Shown: positions 29,989 to 36,958 of the stretch, piece after piece
How positions within the stretch are numbered: position 1 is the first letter of the stretch
Layout: every line of letters starts with the position of its first letter
Source: Anaerolineae bacterium
GTDB taxonomy: Bacteria; Chloroflexota; Anaerolineae; JAFGEY01
Assembly: GCA_016931365.1 (NCBI GenBank)
Contig: JAFGEY010000188.1
Location: 1-42,194, forward strand
Direction of reading: 5' to 3'
DNA: 42,194 nucleotides
Notes under the pieces: generated by a model
Databases searched by the model: none
Told to the model about the DNA's origin: nothing
What the model saw: the letters and a program-made list of their open reading frames with translations, nothing else
Position numbers and translations under genes: made by a program

Positions 29989-31536
29989 TTATTCAGCAGC
30001 GCCGGCCCACTGGCTGATGCGGAAAATGACAAATTCGGCTGGCTTGACCGGGGCAATGCCGATCTCGATGATCAATTGGCCCAGGTCGCGGGTTTCCAGT
30101 GGATTGGTCTCTTCGTCGCATTTGACAAAGAAAGCCTGCTCCGGCGTCGTGCCAAAGAGCGCGCCGCTGCGCCAGACCACGGTGAGAAAAGCGCGCACGT
30201 CACGGCGCACCCGCGCCCACAGATCGGGATCATTGGGTTCAAAGACCACCCACTGCGTGCCCCGCTCGATGGATTCTTCGATCATGTTGAACAGGCGGCG
30301 GACGTTGACATAGCGCCAGGCCGGATCGCTGGAAAGGGTGCGCGCGCCCCAGACGCGGATGCCCCGGCCCGGGAAAGAACGAATGCAGTTGACGCCCAAC
30401 GGGTTGAGCACGTCCTGTTCGCCTTTGGTGACCTGTATGGCCAGGTCAATCGCACCGGCCACCACTTCATTGGCGGGTGCCTTGTGGACGCCGCGCTCGG
30501 TGTCGTTGCGCGCATAGATGCCGGCGATGTGCCCAGAAGGCGGCACCAGCCGTGAGGCGCCATTGCCGCCGCTCATGTCGGCGACGCGGAGCCAGGGATA
30601 GTACAGAGCGCCATAGCGAGTGTCATAATTGGCCTTGAGCCGCCATTCTTTGGCTTGCTGCGGGCTGAGGCCGGGCGGTGCGTCGAGAATGGCAAAGCAG
30701 TACTTGTTCCGCTCGCAAAACTCGTACATGGCCATCTGCACGGCTTGCACGCCCTTCAGGTCGAGTTCGCCGCTTTGATAGCTGCTCATCAGGTCGGGCA
30801 CGGCGAGCATGGTCACGCCATCCACCGCCTCCAACCCACCGATGCCGGTGCGCTCGGCCGGATCGCCCTTATAGTCGGCCACCGCCACCGCCGTCGTTTT
30901 GACCTGGCCGCCGGCCAGCGAATACGTGCCAACCTTGGGCTTGGGGCCGCTCTTGACCACTTTGATCGTCACCAGTTTGGACTGGGCATTGACCATCGTG
31001 GCCACATTGGTCGCGCCCTTGCCGGTGGTCAGGCCTTCAAACGTCTCCGGCGCGCCGCTCGGCCCCTGGATGACCAGGGCAAACGCTTCGCCCTCTTCGT
31101 CGCGCACCTGCACCTTGAGGGCGTTGCCGCCCAGGCCGCCTTCGCGGGCCTGGATTTCCAGCGCGTCGCCGCCGGCCTCGTCTCCGGCCGGGAGCATCGC
31201 CGCAGCGGGCACGGCCAGTTCGGGCGAGGACGGTTTGCCCAACGTCTTGACGCTGACCACGTAGCAGCGGCCGCCGCCGTTCTGAAAATAGCCATAGACG
31301 GCGTAGGGCAGGTAAGCGTTGGCAGCAAACCCGCCGAATTTCTGCACGTACTGGCTCCAGTTGGTCACTAGCGTCGGCTTTTTGAGCAGAGACGCCAACG
31401 TGCCATCATCCTGCATGTCTTCGGCCTTGTCGGTAAAGCCGACAAACGCGGCCAGTGCGGTGCCCACTGCCTCGATGGGACGTGTGCCGCGGGCTACCTC
31501 TTCGATATAGACTCCTGGGGAAAGATATTCTGGCAT
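29989..31536 (-). CDS. Contractile tail sheath protein
   Basis: A 515-aa sheath protein. The N-terminus M-P-E-Y-L-S-P-G-V-Y-I-E-E-V and then A-V-G-T-A-L-A-A-F-V-G is the family signature. The C-terminal core has the G-I-R-V-W-G-A-R-T-L-S-S-D block, Y-V-N-V-R-R-L-F and the late V-K-P-A-E-F-V-I-F-R-I. The middle (about residues 110-250) is a variable surface domain. The sheath contracts and drives the tube through the target. Only one sheath gene is present. AGGAG precedes the ATG at 31536. Confidence 0.96.
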   Translation of the reverse strand: MPEYLSPGVYIEEVARGTRPIEAVGTALAAFVGFTDKAEDMQDDGTLASLLKKPTLVTNWSQYVQKFGGFAANAYLPYAVYGYFQNGGGRCYVVSVKTLGKPSSPELAVPAAAMLPAGDEAGGDALEIQAREGGLGGNALKVQVRDEEGEAFALVIQGPSGAPETFEGLTTGKGATNVATMVNAQSKLVTIKVVKSGPKPKVGTYSLAGGQVKTTAVAVADYKGDPAERTGIGGLEAVDGVTMLAVPDLMSSYQSGELDLKGVQAVQMAMYEFCERNKYCFAILDAPPGLSPQQAKEWRLKANYDTRYGALYYPWLRVADMSGGNGASRLVPPSGHIAGIYARNDTERGVHKAPANEVVAGAIDLAIQVTKGEQDVLNPLGVNCIRSFPGRGIRVWGARTLSSDPAWRYVNVRRLFNMIEESIERGTQWVVFEPNDPDLWARVRRDVRAFLTVVWRSGALFGTTPEQAFFVKCDEETNPLETRDLGQLIIEIGIAPVKPAEFVIFRISQWAGAAE

Positions 31537-31570
31537 TTTTACACTCCTTTACCTGACAAAATGAATCAAT

Positions 31571-32404
31571 TTAAACATCCAAATCATACATCGCTAGATC
31601 GCGCGTTCCGGCTGGGATGGTTAATCGATGCTCAGCCTGGCGTTCTCGCGCGGTGACACGAAAGGTATACTGGCCCGGCGGCAGGTTGCGAAAAGAATAC
31701 CGTCCAAAACGATCCGTGCGCACGCTCTGACCGTGTTCAACCACCGTGACCTCGGCATCGGCGATTGGCTGCGCGCCGTTCTTCTGTTCATGAACAATGC
31801 CGGCGATCTGGAGCACCGACTCGACAGGCGACTGCTCCGCCAGTGACCGAAAATCCACCCGTTTGGTCAAGACCAGCGGATGGTCAAAGGCGTATTCGCG
31901 ATCTACAGCCAGGGTGACCGTATAGTTGATCGCCGGTTTAAGCTCGTTCTCCATCACGCTCCACAGATCCGAGAGGTTGGTCATCGCTTCGGAAACCTGG
32001 CCCGTCTGTGCCGGGATGGGAAAGGGCTGCTCGACCAGCTTGCCTTCGAGCATGGCTTCGGGCAGGATGGAGACGGAAGAAAGCGCGACCAGCACCCGCC
32101 ACAGCACGGCATGTTCGTCCTCGACCTCGTTTGTCCAGGCGGTGATCAGATAGCTCGCGTCTATCCGTAGCGGCGAGAGCTTTTTCTTGGCCCGCCCGTC
32201 AGGCTGCTGGTCGACGATCCACTCGCGGCTGCGCAGATCGCGATTCTCACGGAGGTCATACAGGTAGCAGTTGATGGCCGGCCGGGTGAGACCGGCGGCC
32301 CAATCGCGAGTCGGCTGATCGAAGCGAATGTCCACGTCGGTCGGACTGAAACGGCCTTTTTCCAGAAGGATTCGTTTGATGGTCTGATCCAGAGATTTGA
32401 TCAT
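31571..32404 (-). CDS. DUF4255/Pvc16-like tail terminator with C-terminal beta domain
   Basis: A 277-aa protein. Residues about 1-195 match DUF4255 (P-A-I-N-C-Y-L-Y-D-L-R-E-N-R near residue 41, Y-L-I-T-A-W near residue 84), the Pvc16/Afp16 protein that caps the tube and sheath end and sets particle length. Residues about 197-277 form an added carboxypeptidase-regulatory-like beta sandwich: D-A-E-V-T-V, D-R-F-G-R-Y-S-F-R-N-L-P-P-G-Q-Y. The start at 32404 lacks a strong Shine-Dalgarno and lies 11 nt after the AAA+ stop, so translation is probably coupled. Confidence 0.9.
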   Translation of the reverse strand: MIKSLDQTIKRILLEKGRFSPTDVDIRFDQPTRDWAAGLTRPAINCYLYDLRENRDLRSREWIVDQQPDGRAKKKLSPLRIDASYLITAWTNEVEDEHAVLWRVLVALSSVSILPEAMLEGKLVEQPFPIPAQTGQVSEAMTNLSDLWSVMENELKPAINYTVTLAVDREYAFDHPLVLTKRVDFRSLAEQSPVESVLQIAGIVHEQKNGAQPIADAEVTVVEHGQSVRTDRFGRYSFRNLPPGQYTFRVTARERQAEHRLTIPAGTRDLAMYDLDV

Positions 32405-32415
32405 ACGCTCAACTT

Positions 32416-34740
32416 TTACTCGGTTCCAAACTCATACTCATCGGCCAAGCGGCCCAGCTTTTGAAACTCGCGGCGCGTCGCCCACAACAGATGTTCCATG
32501 TTGATGATCCCCCCGTCGCGGGCGGCCAAAAACGCCGCGGTGAGCGCCACGTTGCGAATGTTGCCGCCGGTCAGGCGATAGCGGTCGGCCAGCAGGCCAA
32601 AATCCACGTTGGGCGCGAGCGGCGCTTCGGCAGGAAAGGCAATTTGCCAGACGCGCTGCCGCGCTTCTTCTTCGGGGTAAGGAAACTCGACGGTAAAGTG
32701 CATCCGCCGCACAAAAGCCTCATCCATGTTCTTGTTCAAGTTGGAAGTCAGGATGACCAGGCCATCGTATTCTTCCATTTTTTGCAGCAGATAGCTGATT
32801 TCCACATTGGCATAGCGGTCGTGGGCGTCGCGCACCTCGGAACGCTTGCCAAACAGCGCATCGGCCTCGTCGAAAAAGAGGATGGCATTGCTGTTGTGGG
32901 CGGCGCGAAAGATACGATCCAGATTCTTTTCCGTCTCGCCGACATATTTGCTCACCACCGTTGAAAGATCGATCTTGAACAGGTCCAGGCTCAGTTCGCC
33001 GGCGATGACCTCGGCGGCCATCGTTTTGCCGGTGCCGGAAGGCCCGGCAAAGAGCACATTCAGCCCCTTGCCCAGCGACAGCTTGCGCTCAAACCCCCAC
33101 TCGCCCAGCACACGAGCACGATAGTTCATCTGATCGCACAGCTCGCGCAGTTGAGCGAGCTGATCGTCGGGCAAAACCAGGTCGGCCCAGGCGTGGCGCA
33201 GCTCGATCTTGTTGGCCAGGCCGTTCAACTGGCCGCTGGTGCGCGCGCGGGCGGCGGCAAAGAGGTCGTCGGCGGTCAATGCCCGCCGTTCCGCTGGCCG
33301 CTGCTCGGCGCGGTGACGTGCATCCAGAACGGCGTCGCGGATCTGGCCGCCGGTGAGGCGAAAGCGTTGGGCCAGCGCAGGCACAACTGCATCCAATATC
33401 GGCGACAAGTCTGCCGCCGATAAACTGGCCGCCATTTGAAGAAAGTGCTTCCACAGCATGCAGCGCAACGAGTACGATGGACAGGGCAAGATCACCCGCA
33501 CCAGGCGCGACACAGACAGCAAAGCGGCCGCCGGTTCCTGGCCGGCTTCCCGGATCGGGAGCATGTTCGTGATGGGGTATTCCAGCAGAATAGAATGGAG
33601 CGCATCGCATATCATCGAGTATTCTGCGTTCATGTTGACGGCATCATAATCCTGCCAGTAGAGGACCGCATCGCTCAGACAGGCCTCGCGCGCAGCCAGC
33701 CGCGCCAACGTCTCGAACTGCTCGCCCTGATCGACAAGCCGCCGCAGATGCACGGTCAGCAGCGGGCGGCGCCAGGCAGTGCAGAGGCTTTGCGCGGCCG
33801 TATGCCGGCCTGTACCCGGATCGCCTTGCAAGAGGATCAGCGCGGCCGCTTGCCCGGTGTCGGGACTCGCCGCCAACTGCTCAAGCTGATCGCGCACATC
33901 GGGCGGCAGGAAAAGCACCGGCGTGACAGAAACGTGGGTCAGGTCGCAAAAATTGCGCAGGCGGGCATCCGTAAGGGCGAGGCATCCCTTGCTGGTAGCT
34001 AGTTGACCAGAAGGCCGGGATAGAGGAGCTATGCTGGATAAACAGGTTCTTTCTGGGGATGCCTCGCCCCTACCCATGATGGACTCGGCCAGGAGCAACT
34101 CGACGATCCGCGCATCGGGCTTGATGTCTTGAGCCAGCAGCGGAGGATACGGGCGGGCGGGGTTGCCCAACAGAGTAATCAAATGGTGTCGCAGCAGAGG
34201 TGCATTGAGCCAAAAATGCGCTCGCGCTGCCAGACGGTCGCCCGGCGTGGCACAGAGCAGGTTCAATGTCAGAGAGACAGCGGGGCATTTACGGGTCATA
34301 TCGTCCTGCAAATAGGCATAGATGCGCTCGTATCGCAGATCGATCTCGGGCAGCAGGGCAATCAGCAGCACGTCCACGTCAAAATCATCCAGGCCAAACA
34401 ACCTTTGCAACTGAACCAGGCGCAAAGGGATGCCCTGCTGGAGAGATGCCGCTTTTCGCTCAGCGATTTCGGCTGCCGCACGCTCCAATGCCTGGTCAAA
34501 GGCAGTCTCCACTGGTTGGCCGGCGGCCTGGCGGGCCACTTGATCGCTGCCCGGATAAATGCCGCTCAAAATGGCATCTATCTCGGCGTCGGCGACATAG
34601 ATGCCGCGAAACTCCTGGTCATCCGGCGAGCCGTGCGCCGCCGACTGCCGCCAGCGCCAGATTTCGCGCTGGAGCAGCAGATCGAGGCGAGCCAGTTCCG
34701 CGTGGAGATGCTCAAGGCTGGTTTCAAAGGGCTGGGCCAT
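32416..34740 (-). CDS. AAA+ ATPase of eCIS (Pvc15/Afp15-like) with tandem ATPase domains
   Basis: A 774-aa protein. The C-terminal AAA+ domain is complete: Walker A G-P-S-G-T-G-K-T near residue 565 and Walker B I-L-F-F-D-E-A-D near residue 620, then T-S-N-L-N-K-N. An earlier domain has a degenerate P-loop, G-D-P-G-T-G-R-H near residue 305, and a degenerate Walker B, so it probably does not hydrolyse ATP. The N-terminus (1-210) is helical and winged-helix-like. AAA+ proteins of this kind accompany almost all eCIS loci and are thought to assist assembly. Residues about 223-257 are encoded by an inserted inverted-repeat element. GGAGGTG precedes the ATG, which overlaps the previous gene by 17 nt. 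Confidence 0.93.
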   Translation of the reverse strand: MAQPFETSLEHLHAELARLDLLLQREIWRWRQSAAHGSPDDQEFRGIYVADAEIDAILSGIYPGSDQVARQAAGQPVETAFDQALERAAAEIAERKAASLQQGIPLRLVQLQRLFGLDDFDVDVLLIALLPEIDLRYERIYAYLQDDMTRKCPAVSLTLNLLCATPGDRLAARAHFWLNAPLLRHHLITLLGNPARPYPPLLAQDIKPDARIVELLLAESIMGRGEASPERTCLSSIAPLSRPSGQLATSKGCLALTDARLRNFCDLTHVSVTPVLFLPPDVRDQLEQLAASPDTGQAAALILLQGDPGTGRHTAAQSLCTAWRRPLLTVHLRRLVDQGEQFETLARLAAREACLSDAVLYWQDYDAVNMNAEYSMICDALHSILLEYPITNMLPIREAGQEPAAALLSVSRLVRVILPCPSYSLRCMLWKHFLQMAASLSAADLSPILDAVVPALAQRFRLTGGQIRDAVLDARHRAEQRPAERRALTADDLFAAARARTSGQLNGLANKIELRHAWADLVLPDDQLAQLRELCDQMNYRARVLGEWGFERKLSLGKGLNVLFAGPSGTGKTMAAEVIAGELSLDLFKIDLSTVVSKYVGETEKNLDRIFRAAHNSNAILFFDEADALFGKRSEVRDAHDRYANVEISYLLQKMEEYDGLVILTSNLNKNMDEAFVRRMHFTVEFPYPEEEARQRVWQIAFPAEAPLAPNVDFGLLADRYRLTGGNIRNVALTAAFLAARDGGIINMEHLLWATRREFQKLGRLADEYEFGTE
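33971..34073. repeat. Inverted-repeat element inserted in frame in the AAA+ gene
   Basis: The 18-nt ends at 33971-33988 and 34056-34073 are inverted copies with 17 of 18 matches, and they match the arms of the repeat at 29465-29507. The internal about 67 nt keeps the reading frame open and encodes a Ser/Pro/Leu-rich stretch between the N-terminal helices and the first ATPase domain. Confidence 0.75.
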
Positions 34741-35029
34741 CTGAAAGCACCTCCGTATTCGACGTCACGGGAAGCTCGGTCTTCATCCAGGCGCGAATAA
34801 ACTCGATAGCCCGCTCACCGCTCTGAAACTGCACCTCGCGCCCGCTCTGCACGTGATGGACGATACAGCGCACCACCTGTTCCTGGTCGTCTACCCATGC
34901 CCTGACTACAAAAGAGGCATCAGGAAAGCGCATTTCCTCTTCGCCTTGAACGCGACGAACCTGCCAGCGCATCGGTTCGCTGCCATCGCCTTGCCAGCTT
35001 TGAACGACGTAAGAGACATATCGGCCCAT
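34724..35029 (-). CDS. First gene of the eCIS operon, unknown function
   Basis: A 101-aa protein of no recognised family. Visible features are a beta-rich core of W-Q-V-R-R-V, F-V-V-R-A-W-V-D and I-V-H-H-V-Q-S-G-R-E-V-Q-F-Q-S-G, then a helix I-E-F-I-R-A-W-M-K, and an acidic tail. The I-x-H-x-Q-(S/T)-G-x-x-x-x-F-x-S pattern looks like a small ligand-binding or DNA-mimic-like fold, but this is a guess. The ATG at 35029 has GAGAGGA just upstream. It overlaps the AAA+ gene by 17 nt, so it belongs to the operon. The SARP-type operator lies immediately before it. Confidence 0.7.
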   Translation of the reverse strand: MGRYVSYVVQSWQGDGSEPMRWQVRRVQGEEEMRFPDASFVVRAWVDDQEQVVRCIVHHVQSGREVQFQSGERAIEFIRAWMKTELPVTSNTEVLSDGPAL

Positions 35030-35045
35030 AGTTCCTCTCTCCTCA

Positions 35046-35099
35046 AGTGTAACAGAGGATGCTCCAGGACCGCTCTGAAATCGCTCCATTTTGGCTCTA
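35046..35099 (-). promoter_or_regulatory. Probable SARP-type operator and promoter of the eCIS operon
   Basis: On the minus strand four heptamer-like direct repeats occur with an exact 11-bp period: TAGAGCC (35099-35093), TGGAGCG (35088-35082), CAGAGCG (35077-35071) and TGGAGCA (35066-35060). Eight bp after the last comes TACACT (35051-35046), preceded by TG as an extended -10. There is no -35. This is the layout recognised by SARP/AfsR-DnrI regulators, and such a regulator is encoded just upstream. The resulting leader would be only about 10 nt, which is short. Confidence 0.7.
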
Positions 35100-35131
35100 A
35101 AAAACAGACCTGCCGGGCCGGCAGGTCTGTT
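35097..35131 (-). terminator. Rho-independent terminator between the SARP-like gene and the eCIS operon
   Basis: A 12-bp perfect stem, AACAGACCTGCC (35103-35114) with GGCAGGTCTGTT (35120-35131), is followed on the minus strand by a run of T. It begins 52 nt after the regulator's stop and directly abuts the operator repeats. Confidence 0.9.
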
Positions 35132-35182
35132 CAAACTATAGAACAACTACCTTTCTAAAAGATTCAAGCTTCCAGCAAGATC

Positions 35183-36253
35183 TTACTCTTCGCGCGCGAT
35201 TTGCTCATAGAGGGCAACGGTCTCGCGCATTGGAGATACGCCCAACTCTCGTTGCAAGGTCTGGGCGCATAGATGGAACTCGCGCAGCGCCTGGTTGCGC
35301 TGTCCCATACGGCAGTAGCACTGCATCAATTGGCGATACGCATCTTCGCGAAAGCTGTCTTTGCTCACAATCTGGCGGCAGCAAGCAATGCTCTCTTCAA
35401 AACGCCTCTGGTCAAAATAACAGGCAGCCAGGCGGCCCAGCAGCGTCAGGACCATCTCTTCCAGACGGGCGCGCGGCGCGGCGGCCCAGTCGGCATACAG
35501 GTCTTCAGCCAAAAAATCACCGCGACAAAGAGAGCGCCCGACCTCATATTGAGCAACCGCTTCCACCATATGGCCCTGCTGTTCTAATTGCTGCCCCATA
35601 TGAAAACAACCAACGAACTCGTCCGCGTCGAGCCAAACGTGAATCGCCGGGTTGAGAAAATAGCGCTCGTCCTCAAAACCAAGGGCCTGGTCTATCTCCA
35701 GCGCCTTGTTCAACACCTGCCGCAGTGCACTGATGGCAATGTGCAGTTTATGATTGGCCTTGTCAGCGGGTTCGCCGGGCCAGAAAAGCTCTAGCAGTGT
35801 CTCTTTGGCCGCACACCGTTCTGACCGGGTCAACAGATAGCGTAAAATCGCGCCGCTCTTTTTGCCGCTGCCAAGAATGAGCACCTGATCGTTGTAGCAG
35901 ACCTGGAATTGAGCAAAGGTGTGAATGCGCAGAGTGAGGGGAGAGTTTTCTTTTTGATCGAGGTCAGACACGGGGACGCGGGCGGCCAAGTCCACCGCCG
36001 CGGCCAGGTTCACCGCCAGCGCGCTGTTGCGGAATTGCTCCATCAAAGCAGCCGCTTGGCAAAGATGCCGGTCGATTTGCGCCTCTTGCTGAGCAAGCTG
36101 ATGACGGGCGCTTTCTAGCCAGGAACGAATTTGCGCGCACTCGGTTTGCAGGGCACTCAGATGGCCTGTGACCGCTTCAAGCGCCGACTGGGTCAGGTCA
36201 GTATGCTCGCTGTTACCAGCCGATGTTCTGATCGGATCGTGCGGTTCATTCAT
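35183..36253 (-). CDS. BTAD/SARP-like transcriptional activator
   Basis: A 356-aa protein. Residues 20-75 are a Gln/Ala-rich probable coiled coil. Residues about 105-195 are an OmpR-type winged helix (L-R-I-H-T-F-A-Q-F-Q-V, A-A-K-E-T-L-L-E-L-F-W-P, H-K-L-H-I-A-I-S-A-L-R). Residues about 205-356 are the bacterial transcriptional activator domain with tetratricopeptide-like helices (A-V-A-Q-Y-E-V-G, D-S-F-R-E-D-A-Y-R-Q-L-M and R-E-F-H-L-C-A-Q-T-L-Q-R-E-L-G). AfsR/DnrI-type activators bind heptamer direct repeats and recruit RNAP to promoters lacking a -35. Exactly such repeats lie between this gene and the eCIS operon. TGAGGTGA precedes the ATG at 36253. Confidence 0.9.
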   Translation of the reverse strand: MNEPHDPIRTSAGNSEHTDLTQSALEAVTGHLSALQTECAQIRSWLESARHQLAQQEAQIDRHLCQAAALMEQFRNSALAVNLAAAVDLAARVPVSDLDQKENSPLTLRIHTFAQFQVCYNDQVLILGSGKKSGAILRYLLTRSERCAAKETLLELFWPGEPADKANHKLHIAISALRQVLNKALEIDQALGFEDERYFLNPAIHVWLDADEFVGCFHMGQQLEQQGHMVEAVAQYEVGRSLCRGDFLAEDLYADWAAAPRARLEEMVLTLLGRLAACYFDQRRFEESIACCRQIVSKDSFREDAYRQLMQCYCRMGQRNQALREFHLCAQTLQRELGVSPMRETVALYEQIAREE

Positions 36254-36454
36254 AGCAAGTCACCTCAAGCTATTGCGGCAAGGTTCACCGCTGCGGTCGA
36301 GTGTACCGCCAGAATCTCCCCCACACTTGCAGATTGTCCCAGGCAACGAACTTGCGTTCGCTGCCGCAGTAAGCAGATAATGGCTTTGGCGTCGGCTATG
36401 CGTCACCGAGCGTTGGGCTGCGCGTAGGTGTTGGGCACGTTGACCTTCCAGTGT
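36254..36454. other. Gap between SnoaL remnant and BTAD regulator with one hairpin
   Basis: A 9-bp stem at 36343-36351/36356-36364 (one G-U pair on the minus strand) could be part of a leader or weak terminator. No convincing promoter for the regulator was found. Confidence 0.35.
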
Positions 36455-36943
36455 TTAGTCCGGCTTGCCCTGTTGTGACAACATGGCTTCTCTGGCTCTG
36501 GCAATAGCGTTCTTGAGTTCAGGCAAGACGCCGAGTTGCTGCCACTCCCATAATCGATCAAAAATATCCCAGACTTCCACGATCTTGCCATCAGCTACAC
36601 GAAAAATATTGATGCCCGAATTCGTTATTGGCTTACCCGTCGGAGGAAGGCCATTCAACTCACCCATATGGACGCCGTGACTGGTTCATCGAACCATAAC
36701 ACGATCGTCTTCGGCGATCATCTCTTCAATTTTAAAGTGCCACTCTCCAAACGTCGCCTTGTACCGCTCATACGCAGCCTTTTCGCTGTCGGGGCCAGAT
36801 TCCACGACTTGAGGCGTGACGCTTGCATGCATGATCGTATGAAATTGGAAGCGGGGCGCCAAGATTTCATCGCAGGCGGCAGGATTGAACGGTGCATCTT
36901 CAAAATAGCGACGAACAAGTCTCTTGTTGTCTTCAATTGTCAT
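36455..36943 (-). pseudogene. SnoaL-like/ester-cyclase-type protein broken by one in-frame TGA
   Basis: Two open segments (36943-36686 and the part ending at 36455) are in the same frame, separated only by TGA at 36686-36688. Read through, they give a 162-residue SnoaL-like protein of normal length: R-R-Y-F-E-D near residue 11, W-H-F-K-I-E-E-M-I-A-E-D-D-R-V-M-V-R before the stop, and G-L-P-P-T-G-K then I-N-I-F-R-V-A-D-G-K-I-V-E-V-W-D after it. Family members have Trp right after the V-R, so TGG has become TGA. These small alpha-beta barrels bind or cyclise hydrophobic ligands. It starts 15 nt after the kinase stop. The change could be a true mutation or a sequencing error. Confidence 0.85.
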
Positions 36944-36958
36944 AGCGTTGCATCCTCT

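Noticed and set aside
14682..35029. Prophage or R-type tailocin instead of eCIS
   Set aside because: No lysis, capsid, integrase or fibre genes; the AAA+, DUF4255, DUF6760 and DUF4157 genes are eCIS hallmarks.
14682..35029. Type VI secretion system
   Set aside because: No TssJLM membrane complex or ClpV; gp19-type tubes, DUF4255 and DUF4157 instead.
36686..36688. Selenocysteine at the in-frame TGA of the SnoaL-like gene
   Set aside because: The family has Trp, not Cys or Sec, at this place and no hairpin of the SECIS type is evident just after it.
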